A DNA stretch of 64,000 nucleotides from Polytrichum commune (lineage: Eukaryota; Streptophyta; Polytrichopsida; Polytrichales; Polytrichaceae), in contig OX485806.1 in the NCBI GenBank assembly GCA_950295325.1, forward strand, positions 14,942,001 through 15,006,000, read 5' to 3'. This document shows, piece by piece, positions 1 through 14,100 of the stretch. The notes under the pieces were generated by a model. It saw only the letters and a program-made list of their open reading frames with translations. It made no database searches and was not told where the DNA came from. How positions within the stretch are numbered: position 1 is the stretch's first letter; the number at the start of each line of letters is the position of its first letter. The position numbers and the translations under genes are program-made.

Positions 1-119
1 CTCATGAATGCTTGGTGAAAACCCATTGTATCACTTCCATCAGAATTGTAGTCACCTGTGACAGGAAGTCTAAGAACTTTGTTTGTTATGGCTCAATTGC
101 ATGTTTGTTTCGGTTGCAG

Positions 120-3100
120 GGGGATCCTGTTATTCCTGCATTCCCAGATCTACATTTGGCTCCTGCCAGCATTCTGAAGGAGCTGGCACCTTATTTCCAG
201 AAGGTTTCAGCTCAGGTCCGACATTTTGGCTTACCTATGCCCCACGAGCTCTCCCCGCGAGAGGCTTCAGAATATCCACCTTGCACGTCCATTATCTGGT
301 TATAGTTGGTGCATAGTCTTTGTGTTGGTTTGACACTCAAGTGTTCTTCGTTGGTCTTTGTAACGCAGATAAGGGTTTGCCATAAGATCTGACCGCTCTG
401 ACTTGACCTAGAATCGCAGCAGAAATTGAATCTGTGTTAAGTTGAGAAACGTAGACCCTTGATTGATCTCTGCAGACTCCAGGCAGGCTTGAAATTCCAA
501 AGTTTATCAAAGTAGTTGAAGTTTGGGCAGCATCTACTCTAGTGGAAATTATGCAAGGTCAATTGTTATAGATGGACGCAGGTATTCATGTATTTGAGGA
601 TGTCCTTAACTGGCTCCAAATACCAGAAAGAGTATCTCATTGTAAATCATATGACAGCCATCAGATCTCAACATGATGAGTACAGCATGAGATTTGCTGC
701 CTCTACGAATCAGGTTTCATACCACCCTTTAAACCAACTCTCTACTGAATCCCACGCATATCATACAGTGTTCCTTGTTGAGGTTCTCAAACACATTAAA
801 ATTATTTAAAAATTGTGTAATGGTCTCACTGTACAACTTATGGCTGCTAATCAATGTGAAATCCTCCTGTCCTTGGTTCAGAACCCCTAGATGGTATGAT
901 TCCGTGCAAGTAGAATTTTTTTCTCGTCACAAATAAAATATGTTTCTCTACTTATTGTTGTAGCGTGCAATCTCTAATTATGTGCAATCCTTGACCTGAA
1001 TATTTGTTTTTCATGATATCAACCTCTCAAAATGAATCTTCTTTTATATGGCAGCTACAGTTGATAAAATTGGCGAAGAATGTGGACACAACAGAGAGCA
1101 CTCGTGTCAAGGAGGACATGTATCTCGTCATCGTTGAAGGATTTCAACTATTGAGTGAGTGGACAGGCCGAATTTGGGAGCAAAGCGCCTGGAAATTTTC
1201 TCGACCTGCAAAAGATGCAACCCCCTTTGATCCCGTGCGATCTAATGAAGTGTCTGACTATGAGAAGGTTGGAAGCAGACCTCATTTCTCAAATTTTCAG
1301 GAATTGGAGTAACGTAGTTGACTACTTAAACACTCGCATAGAAATCTTGAAGAGGTCCTTCCAATGCTGTTGTGACTTGCGTTTGTTCCCACAGGTGGTT
1401 CGTTGCAACTACACACTACAAGAGAGAAAGGCGACGGTGGAACTAATAAGCTACATCAAAGGTCTGGGCACCATGATGGAGAGAGTGGATACTCTTGTGG
1501 CCGATTCGATGTGGGAAGTCCTACATGCTCAAGTGCAGGAATTTGTTCAGAATAAGGTTGCCATCATGCTTCGCACGACTTTTAAGAAGAAGAAAGATTT
1601 ATCAAGGTAATTTATCGTTCTGGTCTGGTTTCGTCAACTCTCTATTGATCCTTAATCCCATCGTCTATAAATGCCCTCATCCAGATATCTTATTCTTGAT
1701 CTTGGATGTCTGCATGTGGTGAAGAATTCTAAACGACATGAGAATCATAGCTGCTGATTGGATGGGAAATGCAAGTCAGATTCCTGGGCAAGCTACGAGG
1801 CCTAAAGAAGAGGGTGGTGGAGTTCCAGTCAGATTCCGCACACGGGCAACTGCTCCTACTACTGCACAAGTACATACAGCCAACCAGGACCCAGCACATT
1901 GTAGACGATGTCATCATTGTACCCCTTTCCACTTTGAGATCTATGTATCTGAAAGGATGTGTTTGTAGGACTCGTGAAATATGCGCGTCACCTGATCTCA
2001 TGCCTTCTAGGGGCCTCCTATAATCCAAAACGGCCTTGTTTATCATGCCAGATTGCAGTTTTCCCGTAAGAATCTAAGCATATGGAAACCTGCAAGAATG
2101 TTGTCTTTCTGCAGCTTCTTCATGGTTTTTACCTTGCACTGACAGTTGTGAGCTGTATTTGTTGCAGCTACATTGTCTGCAATATTTGATCCATGAGCTC
2201 GTCTCTGGGGGAAGCCTTCGAAAAGCAGGTGGCTTTTTCAGTGGCAATGATGTTGATATTCCACCAGGGGATATGAGACAACTCGAGAACTTCTTTAGCA
2301 GACTTGCCTTTTTCCCTCACATCCTTGACTATCGAGGTACAGCGCCGATGATTGCTTTTCTTTTTTGACAAGGTTTGTTCTTTATGGGATGTTAAATAAT
2401 CTGTATGTTTAACAAATATATGTTGGTTGTGACTCCAGCAACGCTCACAAATCTGACGGATTTGGGGTTTCTGTGGTTTCGAGAGTTTTATTTGGAAACG
2501 TCACGTGTCATCCAGGTTTGTCCCTTCAGATTCACTCCCACTTCCTGCGTCGCGACTATGACCTCTCTTTCTGTTAGGTCTAACCACGATTCCCCATTTC
2601 AAGCCCGAATTTACAGTGTCATGTTCCTGAATAAATGCCGATCCTGTGTTGTATGTTGTGCTAAGATGTTTGAAAATATGAAACCTCTTACTTCGCTTTA
2701 GATTTGTTAAGTATCAATTGCCCGCTCATAGCGGTGTTACAGGGCGTTAACGGCGGTTCCTCTTGTTTCTTTGAAATGCTGTAGCCAAGACTTGTTTATC
2801 TCTCTACGCCACTTTAACCTCCAGTTTACGGAGGGACGGGACTTTGTAGTGTGGTCCCAAGGGAATGTGACCATCCTGGATTCCTGTCTTTGAAATTTGA
2901 ATCTAGGTCTTGAGAGCGATTGCCAACTTCTGGCCATTATTGCAGAGGCATCCATACGCTAGGTTAAAGATTCGTAAATATTCTCGTACCTCATCAAGAG
3001 TAACTGATGACACTCAATGAGCCAAATCTTGCTCCAACTTCCATCAACTTCCATCAGTCAAAGAAAGTGCACAGCATATCACATATTTCTTGGTAGCAGG

Positions 3101-6100
3101 GCTGGTGTCGTACTTGCCTTCATACTTGGTCCAAGTAGGTAGTTCCTGAACGCTATTGGCATTTGGAAGTATCTATTCAAGTTCAAACTCTTTGAATTTC
3201 TCAGTTGATTCTGTGACGACTAATATTGTGTGATGCTTTCAGTTTCCAATCGAGTGTTCTTTGCCATGGATGTTGGTGGAGCATGTCATTGAGTCAAACG
3301 AGGCAGGATTGCTGGAGAGCATACTCATGCCCTTCGACATCTATAATGATGCAGCAGATTATGCACTTCGTTCACTGAAGCAACGGTTTCTTTATGACGA
3401 AATTGAAGCAGAGGTCAGTTATTAGTTTGTGCTCTGACACGAGTCATATCTTCCCAACGATAGTCATGGAGGCAGTAAAATTTGTGAATTACTTATTATG
3501 TCTATGTACAGCTGATATGCGAGATACATTCGGGGTTTAGGGTTTAGGGTACTGAGTGCTCTATGGGTAGATGTTCTTGGCATCCTGGTATGTATATCTC
3601 CAGCACATTGAGTTACTTGCTGTGTCCAATGTAGCAGACACTGATGCCTGAAATTTATCCACATTGATTGTGTATCATGCGGATGGCAGGTAGATTTATG
3701 TTTTGACCAGCTAGTATTCAGGTTGAGTGAGTACATCTTTGGTTACTACAAGTCTCGTGCAGCAAGGTAATTTATTGATGTCGCAAGACAAACTAGTTTT
3801 CTTGATTCAGATTTGTGTACTTTGCTTAGAAATGAACAGCCATCCCTCTTAATATTATATATAGATGTTAAATAAGGTGTAACAAGGGTCACTGTGATCC
3901 CACTGTGAAGAGCATATTGCATGGCATGTGCCATATATGGTACATGTCAATTAAAAAAATAAATAGCTATGGTATTTCAACACAGCAGATTGTAGGACTG
4001 AAAAGTTGCATACGTTTTCCTGTGATTACTGGTATATCAGCATGCTCCCTCTTTGTCTCAATTGTGGGGTATAACATCTGACTCTTTTTTTCGGTTATCG
4101 ATGCTGTTGGACCAGCAAACTGTTGGATCTTTCATTTCTGGCTGTTGTAGATGACCGGGAGATTTATGAAGTTTTTCCCAAGCGATATGATCCTCTTTTC
4201 AGAATGCGGCGTGTTAAGGTTTCTGAAAGTCTAATCCATTCTCTTGCAATATAGTATATATATCGTTTTTGAAGCATTCTTCCTTAGAAACATTTGTTGG
4301 GCCGAGGAACGTCAAAACTGTTGTTCTCTGCAGTTCACAATTGACTCATTTATTTAAGTAGAAAATAGTCCACATCAGTCTAGCTCTCTTATGGTTTGAG
4401 TAAACTTGTTTGTTACAGCTTTTGGGCCGCACCATCGATCTGGCGTTTCTTATTGGTCAGCGGATGAATAAAATTTTCCGGGAAAATCTGGACTTTCTGT
4501 TCGAAAGATTCGAAGCACATGATCTCTGCTCTATTGTGGTAATGCGTCTTGAAATGCTCAACAAATCTGTAAATTCTGGAATATGCCCTTACTTAACGCT
4601 GAAGTGTAGTAATATTACAGCAATCGTGATCTCTGATGCGTTTTACGTTACATTACAATGTACAGGAACTTCAAAGATTGGTGGAAATTTTGAAACTGAC
4701 ACATGAGCTTTTATCGGAGCACGTCAAAATGGATGCATTCCCTCTCATGATGGGAGAGATGACAGAAACGATCTCACTTGTATCATTTTCAGGACGCGTG
4801 GCTACTCAGGTCATCAACGCTCCCATAGTTTCTTACAGTCCAAGTCAATTACTGCTATGCCTATCTTTTAGTTGACATAGAAGAATGTCAACATTAATTG
4901 CATTTCGTGACATCAACATTTCTGTGTGAACACAGGTATTCACAGAACTCCAAAATGACTTCTTTCCAAACTTCATCTTATGCACCGCAACACAGAGGTT
5001 TGTTAGGTCGAATAAGAACTACCAACGACCTTTGCGAAGGCCTCAAAGCCCCCAGGCTGATCCCAGCTTCCTTTGCGGTACCCAGGTATAATCGCCTCCT
5101 TAATAAATATGAACGTAGTTTCTGTGGTGAACAATGGTTTCCTTACTTTATGAAGGTGAACTGGACCACTCTTGTCAACCTGGAAAGGTGGTTCTGACAG
5201 TGATTTGATCAGGAACTCAATGTGGCTCACGGAGTAGTGGGAGAGTTGCACAGCATGTTTTTTGGCCTACCCCACATGCTTGCCGTGGTCAAGTTACTTG
5301 GATCAAGATCACTTCCGTGGCTTGTGCGCGCTCTTTTAGATTTCCTCTCTCAGAAGGTTAGACTTCACCTGAACTGACATGAAAAACGTCTAAGATAGAT
5401 AGATTTTTCGCTTCGAGTCCCAAATTCACTAAAGGATCAATAGCTAATCTGTAAGCCTGTGGGAACTTCAAGAGTCTAGTCCACAATCAGCACTAAAAAA
5501 ACCTTTTGGGGCACTGACCTGATTGTTTTTTATTGCAATAACCTCTAGAGAAGAAGTTCATTAGTTGCAACTCTTTTTTGTGTCTTTGTTGTCATTATTA
5601 GTCGGTGGCACTGAATGCTTTTTGCATTTTTACAGACCTCACTCATAGAACCAGGAATAGAGGAATTGCGCAGGAGCATGCCTAAGGCCATCGCCATTCC
5701 CTCCCATGACTGGGGAGTTGAGGGTATGTGATTTCAGAAATAAGTCCGCTTCATTATTCACCATCTTCTCTTTAAAAGTTTCAATCTCCCATCATTCCTA
5801 CAGAATTGCTTCTTCTGTCGAGATATTTAAGCTCAATTCAGTTACAAATATGGGCACACCGTGATTTGCAGCCTGTGAATTGCAGGGTGTTTAAGGAATT
5901 TCTCAGAGCAGCTGCAGTGGGCAGCAGCTTATGATGGATTTACTGAATTGCTGCAAGGTTTCAAAGAAATGGGGAGTTTGATCTTCTGGATGGGCCTACT
6001 TGATACTGCCATGGTAAGGCCCCTTTCACATATCGTAGTGCCCATTACTTTCACCGCAATGTGTGTTTGTAGGACCAGTACGTCTGGAAGCCCGTGATGC

Positions 6101-8207
6101 TAAAGAACTTATAGGCCACAGCGGCCTGTCAAGAATTCAACCGACTGTCCGATGGCCGTTTTGGTGGTTCCAGGAAGTTAGGGGTTCCATGTATTCAACC
6201 TATCCTGGATTGTGAGCTCTCCACTTATGCAAATTTGGAATATTGTTGCAGAGGCAAAACGAAACAGTTCACTTCATGCAAGTAGTTCCGTGGCTGGGTG
6301 TTGTTCCCAATAAGGAGGGCCAATTGCAACAGCTGCTTGCCGATGATAACCTGAGTCCCTTGGTCAGCTTGTTCAAGCTAGCTGCTGATGAGATTAAATC
6401 AAACGCAAATTGTACCAATTCCACTGCTTTCACCTCCATGGCGAAGCAAGCGCAAGTGGCAGGTACAGTATAGACTTGTACAGAGTTCCTTACTTTGATT
6501 TGCTAGCGCTTAACTGATGTGACGTCAGTAGGATGGAGAAGCTCTTGGTACAATCCTTTGTTGACGTAGCATTGTCAACGTGAATGTGGCAAGGTCGACG
6601 AGCGATGATTAGTTTGTCAGCTTAATTAGAGTTTTTTGTTTTTGAATAAGCTGTTGGGAGTTTGAAATCTTCGATCTACATGCAGATATCCTGTACATGA
6701 ACAACCTGCAAACCGGTAGTATTCTGGACTACACGCTGGCGTATCTCGGTGCAGAGTTGGGCAGAGTTCGAGACAAGTGGGATCTGCCATCCAAGACAGG
6801 CCTCATCGAGATTACGACCTCCAGAGAGTTCTATCGAATATATAGTAGCATCCAATTTGTAAGCGTTGCAATCACCCCTCTTGTGCTTTGCATGTCAACA
6901 TGGAGGGTTTTTAGTTTGAGTGCTGGTACAAGTAATGAATTCCACGCTTTAAGGCCTACTGTGATTCATAAAAGCCCTTGATTCCCTCCAACAAGTGTTG
7001 AACAGTCCATTTTCCACCTTTTCTTTTTTAAGGCACAGATTATTTCCGTGAAGTGTTATGAAGCTTAGCCGTTTAACTCTGCCGCTTCATCTCATTTTGA
7101 CAACCTTTTATGTGTCAGCATAACTTGCAAGGATTATCCCCAAGTCTTCTGGCTTTCCTCTCTGTAAGTTCACACCTCACATCTCATTCCGGATAATTCA
7201 TGAAAGATTTTGTAACGGAAGTTAGGTGGATCAGCGAGGTGTGGACTGACTAAATAGAGATTCGAAAGTTCTAAATCTACTGAATTTAGTTTAACACCAA
7301 TTTATGCTACCCTACATCTGGATCGGTATTTCCTCGGGGGGTTTCTTGGAGCTTCTGATCTGAAGCTGTCCAGTGCAACTGGTCCCATTGATTTTTAATC
7401 TAAAGTATGCATCATCAATGAATAGGATGTGGATGGTCATCCCACGCCCCTCAGTTTATTGAATCTGTATGGCAGGTCCAGAACCAGATTCCTGCAGAGG
7501 CGGAGAGCTTCCAAGAGCAGTTTGGGGATGGAGTTGCCTGGGGGGCTTGTACAATCATTTACCTTTTGGGCCAAGAGTTGCGGTTTGAGCTCCTCGACTT
7601 CACATACCATGTCCTGTCTATGGCCGAGACGGATACATTGCCATCATCTCTATCTTACATCGAGAGCAGGGCTAAGGGACTGACATCATATTCCATCGTA
7701 TGTTCATTCCTTCACTTGTAGATCCTCATTTTCTACGAATTCTTGTCAACCTACCGGAATTGCATAATTACAATTAACTCTTGTTCGTTATTGTTTCTTA
7801 TTTTCAATCATGTTGCACATTATCTCATCAATGCCATTCGTGATACCTTTAAAATTGTTTAGAAAACCTTGACATCTACTTGTAGTTCAGTATACGGGTG
7901 CTGTGGAATTCAACACAAAGGGTTTCTTATTTGAGTTACATGAGTGAAGCTAAAGACTCTAGTGTTCCGAAGCATGCGATGCATTTATACTTCTCTGAGA
8001 CATGTGAGGCATTTCCAGGGGGTTGCTGCATTCTTGGAGAACGCACGAAGAGCAAGGAGATTGAACAGCCATGTCTTCTCTGTCCTACGTGCACGGATGC
8101 CACATGAAGTTAAGCTTGCATCGCTGATCAAACAAAATGGCTCGGTTGTAAATCGTGTCAAGTACCCTGTTACACCTTCGACATATACCGTACTGCCCCA
8201 CCAGTAG
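120..8207 (+). CDS. PIR: PIR/SRA1/CYFIP-like subunit of the SCAR/WAVE complex (5' end outside window)
   Basis: PIR/SRA1 (animal CYFIP) binds active ROP/Rac GTPase and, with NAP1, ABI, BRK1 and SCAR, switches on ARP2/3 actin nucleation at the cell cortex. About 20 coding blocks can be read in order on the plus strand with GT/AG borders, roughly 120-275, 585-711, 1050-1270, 1395-1608, 1725-1870, 2167-2336, 2437-2515, 3241-3413, 3691-3769, 4118-4219, 4420-4540, 4664-4809, 4937-5085, 5213-5356, 5636-5724, 5886-6013, 6252-6464, 6686-6858, 7426-7699 and 8010-8207. They carry family-typical stretches such as IPAFPDLHL, MLRTTFKKKKDLSR, LTDLGFLWFREFYLE, LPWMLVEHVIES, GLPHMLAVVKLLGSRSLPWL, FMQVVPWLGV and LNSHVFSVLRARMPHE, ending at TAG 8205-8207. 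The N-terminal third lies upstream of the window. The first junction (after SEY near 274, to KEYLIVNH near 600) has no clean donor, and one small exon may be missed near 7110-7165. Identification is secure; exact exon ends are estimates. Confidence 0.93.
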
Positions 8208-9370
8208 GATCAGGATTCCCCAGGCTTGTTCTTGGATACAAAACTGTTTTCATTTTGTATCTATAGAAATGATCGTGAAGTTGTAGAGATAGATATGTTT
8301 GTTGTATATTTGGCTGCTGGCACATTCAGATAGGATCATCAAATCAGGGGTGAATGAATGTGTCACTCGAATTAGAAACTGACACAGGCTCTCACCAGTC
8401 ACCACGCTACTCTCTATTTATAGTTTGAAATGCTCGATCAAAATCGACGTCCTTGAAACGTCGGAGCAGAAATACTACCAAGTTAACAACATATTATTTA
8501 TACACCGATGATACTCAATTTTGTGTAGCTCCTGTTAATATGGACCCCATATACAGTATATGCCGGGGCACTCGGATACCTCCTGGCATGGGTAGCACTG
8601 TCTTGAGATTTGTGCCCGAGTGATACATATTGGTGAGCACAGCTGGATATTTGTAGCCATATATATATATATACATATATACATACATATACTAACCTTA
8701 GTTGCCTGAGAAGTGACCAAAATTTTCTATCATTCCCTATTGCAGGGAGTGACTCAGGTCATGTGGATGGTGAACACATTACAAATTTGATCAAGGTCAA
8801 AACATATACTCAAGTTGATGAGATGTCCCCAACTTGTCTGTTCATCTTGTCTTTATTTAAGCAGGTGCTCCAAATGAGTTTCTAACTCCCAAGTACAGCG
8901 CACCACTAGGTTTTAAGGTAGGTTTTAAGGTTACTAGGGCTATGGTATAAAAAGGACTTGAAGTTCAGTGAAGGTGTGATAAATTGTGCCAGTGTGGATG
9001 TTGGATGGTGGACGAGCCCCAAGGTAATTTCTGTGATCCAATTGTATCTAGTTCATAGCTGAGGAGATTCATTGCAAAATTCAGGGCCACAAACACATGG
9101 AATATATGACATGACTCTGCACCCAGGAACGGTACCTGATTCATTGTCCGTTGTGTCTGGCATGCACAACTTCAATTGCCTGAGATTTCTATGAGGCAGA
9201 CGAAGCAATTGACTGTTTGACACATCATTGCAGATATAAAAATTGGAAGATTTCACAAGGTGATGAGAGATACCTTCAGCCCAATATTAATGTGAACTTC
9301 TCATCTAGCCTGCAACCTCACACATCCAGTGCCACCGTTTTCAGGGAACTTACAGTAGAGAAGTTATCAC
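8208..9370. other. 3' flank of PIR, no gene seen
   Basis: Presumed 3' UTR and intergenic DNA. The only structure seen is a TA-rich microsatellite at about 8659-8693 (alternating ta and taca). No open frame here resembles a known protein. Confidence 0.5.
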
Positions 9371-9778
9371 TACACTAAATATTATGTGTATTTAGTGTCA
9401 TATGGTATTTAGTGTCAATGTGGTAATTTTTCTGATGATGCTTCTGATGAACAAGTGAACAAATATTGTCCTGTATTGATCAAAACCCTACCCTCTCTTG
9501 TTGGCTACTCTTCTCTGGATTGTGCATAAATGCTGAAATCCATGCCAAAATATATTGAAACGAAGTTTGGTATAATTTGCATCCTAACAAATTTGTGATA
9601 CAATACTGTCATGGATGATTGAAATGTGGATGATAAACCACTTAGTAAGTGGTAGTAATTGCAACACTGTAGATCTAGAATCCCCAAAATAATTACAAGG
9701 AATGACAAATAATATTGGGTTATCATTTAGTGTCGTTGACACTACACTGGGGTATACAATTAGTATTGAGCAAGCCAA
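9371..9778 (+). mobile_element. TACACT MITE, copy truncated at its right end
   Basis: It starts with the same terminal motif (TACACTAAATATTATG, then TTTAGTGTCA) and shares the internal sequence of the complete copies at 18419-18795 and 48967-49342, including the phrase CAAAACCCTACC followed by TCTCTTGTTGGC. The right terminal inverted repeat is missing: homology stops near 9778, shortly before dispersed repeat R1 begins. Confidence 0.75.
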
Positions 9779-9824
9779 TAGAGTTTGAGTGCACACAAAG
9801 TAGTCAGATCTTGATATTGCATAT

Positions 9825-10700
9825 GTTGGAAATGATCATGCCATTGTAAGCATCAGGGCACAACCTCAAAGCAAAAGTCCACTGTCATTTCTAAAACCTG
9901 TTGCAAACTTTGAGATCACTTCCAATTGAAGAAGGAACGGAGTCTTATTTTTCTGCCACTTTAAGATCACTTCCAAATATCCAATAGGTGCCTCACTGAC
10001 AAAAGTTTCGTACACAAGAAACAAGTTTTTATAAATGTGGACTATATTTTTACATAGTGTTGGACATCCAAATAGGGACACATAAGTGCCATTCTAAGCA
10101 CATGTGAACCCCGAAATGGGAGCCCTTACACAATCACTTTACAAATCATGGGATCCTAAGAACATATAATAAACTCTACTTATAAATCTCTGACCAGCAT
10201 CCTTCCACAATCAAAAACACATGTTTAGTGCCCCTTATTGCAACCCTAACCATACATTTTCAAGAGGGCCCATGGTTGTTGAAATTTAAAATCTCTCATA
10301 GGTGGGAAAAGCTGAGACCGTCCCACTTCATTTTACACTCGAGCTTGGGGGCCTAAAGGAACATACAAGTTTGAATAGATGAACAAACCTACATGGACGT
10401 GATCTATCAGATTTTGCATCAAGTCTAATACAAGTGCGAGAGACCACGATATGTCAAAAATCTCACATCCCTTGATTTATTATAACTATTGTGCAGGAGG
10501 ACCCCCATCCCTAGGACATGATAATGAAATAGCCTGATTGCACATGTCTTTTTACTACGCTTGAAGGCCGGGACCACACAAAACTCAATCTCAGTTTTCA
10601 AAGGTACGGCGTTCGGATGAGTTTCATTGGCCCTCACAGTTTCATGGTCATGTAAAGTGGCCCTATTGACCGACTTGAAACTCTAATGCATCCCAGGAGG
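9825..10700 (+). repeat. Dispersed repeat R1, copy 1
   Basis: The first 540 bp match 40940-41500 closely (shared phrases ATGATCATGCCATTGTAAGC and CAAAGCAAAAGTCCACT). The distal part (10265-10700) matches 11650-12120 in inverted orientation inside a CCS intron. No protein homology was recognised; it is probably an unclassified transposon-derived repeat. Confidence 0.75.
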
Positions 10701-11181
10701 TCCACTGAAAGAGTGACAGAGTAATCTACAACATGCTTCCAGAAAAAAGTGCTTCAGTCCTTTATTGAATCGCGGGTGACTTAGCAATCGCAACACCTCA
10801 GAAGATTCTAGTGTGGGAAGGTTTTTGTGCGCTTGATGCTGATGAACTTTGTCTAAAGAGCTACAAAAATCCCCCTTGCTCAGAGAGAAGCCTGCAGAAG
10901 CAGATAGTAAAAGAACTCCTTATACATCAGAATATCACACTCGGATACATTGTAAACTCCCTAGCATTTCTCATACATGCAAAATCCTTCATTTAGTAGA
11001 GTAAGGCATGGAGGTTCATTTCCCCAATGAATTGATCACCAGTCACCAGCAAATCACCATGTTGACAAGGTGGTTCAAGGAAATACTATCAGAGCAGTGG
11101 GAGGCTTGCAGATGCGTCCTAAAAGGAGAAACTGGATTGTGAGAACAGTTTTCTGTGTCGTCTTGGATACTACATGGTAAA

Positions 11182-14100
11182 TCATACCTTGACATAGTCA
11201 CTATCGGTTGACTCCCAGATTACCGTCCCATCACAACTGCAGAGTTTCTTGTAATTCTCCCCGACACCGGCACTCCTTGCTATCACAGCTGCAGTGATAC
11301 CAGGCTTTGATTTGTCCAGATCACCATAAACAACAAGCGCACGACCTATCAGATCACCGACCAGCAACATCTCTTTTGTTCCGATATACTCTGCACTTCC
11401 CTCGTTGGTCACCTCCAGCACTCCCAAGTCACCAGCAGGCTGCCATCAACAATACCACTATATGGGTTACGAGAAAGGGGAGAAAACCTCACCTAATACA
11501 AATTGTATGATTGATTCACTTGTCTGCATCCCCAAGCTGTTACAAGAAGTGGACTCACAGGCTCAATACTTCCTCGACTGAAATCCATGATTACTTCAAA
11601 GATAAGATCAAAGGGCATGTCTGCCTCTTTGAATTTTGCTCATGGCTGCCCTACACTATGGCCAAGGGCCATGGCCATGGATTTGTGAGGGCCCTTGAAA
11701 CTCATCCAAAGGGCATACCGTGGACGCTTAGCAATGAATAATGTGTGGTCACTTGCCTCCAAGTATAATGTGAAGACACACACACCAGGCTCTCAACCAA
11801 ATGCTATTGTATTACCATCCTATTCATGTGCACCACCTTCCACACAATAAGCTATAATAAATCAAGGGTTGTGAAGTTTTGAACTGTCATAGTCTCCCAG
11901 TTTTGTATTAGACCCACCTCTTTAAGTGGACTTGACACAAAATCTGGTAGACCATGGAACATTATCCATTGCATGCCATGTAGGACTCTACATAGGTTTT
12001 TCATCCATTCAATCTTCCTTCCTCCCTTAGGCCCTCAAGCTCTAGTGTAAAGTGAAGTGGAATCGTCTCAGCATTTTCCACCAATGAGTGATTTTGGATT
12101 TCCATGGTCACCGGCCCTCAAGCTCTAATGTGTAGTAGCCCTTAGAATGTGCTAAATCAAGCCAAAAGATATAAACCAACTAAGCCCCTACTTCCACATC
12201 TGTCTCCACTTAGCCCATGTCTGATATTAGACATTTCCCTTTAATTGTCCCAAACTTGTGATCTCACGGATTTGTTTTTATTCAGCTGGACCTCTAACAT
12301 TATAACAACAGGGACGCACCATTACCCAGTCCCAGGAAAGGAGCTTAAAGTGTTCCAGACAGACTCAGCAAATAAACTTTAGCTGGAAAAGAGAAGAGAG
12401 CTTACAAGGCCATCAGGTTTTTTGGACTCTCCCGAGCCATTGAAAATTCCACCTGTGCTGGCAGCCCCACAGGTGAGATCTCCATAATCATTGATAGACC
12501 AGGCATGTAAACCTGGAGTAAGACCATTGAATGAGGCTTCGATACGGACAAGCTCCATGCTGACTTGTGCAATCCTCACAACACCATGGATGTGGGGGCC
12601 CTTAAACTCTGCCACAGCCGCGGTAAGGGCAAACTCTGCAGACAATACACACCAGTAGCACATTATCGTCACTTGGGAAATACATAGAAGATCTGGTTTC
12701 TGTAATGTAAGAGTGCTAAACTTCAGAAGACGTGAAATCAAACAAAACTAATAATGCTGTAGTAACCCTCTACCACCAGGTAGATAAAAATTAAGCTGCA
12801 ATGGTGGTACAGTGTGATCTCGTAGAAATAGGTACTGAACACTCACTTTCTGGAACTCCCTGGCCAATAAGTCGAGCACTCCGTCCAGATTCTACTAAAG
12901 CTGCTGTCAAGTTCTTCAGTGTGGCCGATCCCAAAACCCTCACCACTTGGTTTTCCAAGCTTATATCAACAGACTTCACACCTGGATCCAGGACATGCCC
13001 CGTGAAGAATGACTTGCTGCTTTATCAATCAGAAATTGTTTAAAGAAGTGTAGATTCTGAAACATAAAGAGCTCCATATCTCAAGCCTACAGGATCAAAA
13101 GCAAACAAATCATGTGGATGTTCCAATGCTCCCAAAGCTTTTCATTGATCCAAATTTTGTGAAACCAGGCTGGGTGTGTGTAAGGAATGTGTATTGTACC
13201 ATGAAGGGGCTCTAGTTTAGTGCGCACGGATTTGACACATCCCTCGCATTTCATGTCCACCATGAACTCTGTCTGTACAGACACCAATCTGAGTGATTAG
13301 ACATAAGTAGGTCATAATCAGTAATAGAGCAATCAATATGATACAAATGCAGTTCTTGGAGAGCTTTCAACTTTCTTGTCTTTCAGGCTTCACTAAACTG
13401 CATGACAACAAAGAAAGACGAGTCATTAATCTACTGAAGCCAGTCATGGATAGCGTTTCACCAATAACCATTCAAATTTCCACGTGTTGTATCCAGGTGA
13501 TTCTCTTGCACTTGGGCCTAAATCTCCTGGAAAAGTGAAAATGTAAGGATTCAGTATTTACCATCAGATCGGGTAGCTGTGCACCATCTCCAACTTCATC
13601 CTGAATACCCTGCACCAATCGGTACATTTAGAAGTAGGTCATTTATGATCAACACTTCAAAGGCTCTTCCCCTTCAAAATTTTCAAAATCTTCTTTATAA
13701 GGTCGGATTCTTCTATATGGACATTGATGTATCACTAATTTTTGAAGTTTGAGGATTTCTTCCTAATGCTCCTTATGCCACAACTAAGGAAACTGAGTAT
13801 GGAGTCTGATAATGACCATTCGATGACATTTGTATGGTGCTGCATGCAGAAGCATACATAGACCAAAAAGAATCCGACAAAGGGACCTGTCATCCACCGT
13901 AATATGGGATCTATTGCAGGCTGTGGGAAATATCTCCTCATGCCCTTCGGACAAGACAAATCAAATAATTGGAGATTCGAGGGTGGCTTAAACCTAAGGC
14001 CTTAACCAAGATCTCATGGGAACTCCAAGATTAAGCTGCCTAAGGCCGGAATAGTGCTTGGATAGGCGACCTTCCTAGCACTTGATTTCCAATGCGCCCT

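Noticed and set aside
3533-3550. GGGTTTAGGGTTTAGGGT, two and a half plant telomere units
   Set aside because: Far too short for a telomere or fusion point; it lies in a PIR intron and may be chance or a telo-box-like word.
13981-14100. Functional 5S rRNA gene
   Set aside because: Too many changes in the internal promoter and no tandem 5S array; kept only as a 5S-like sequence.
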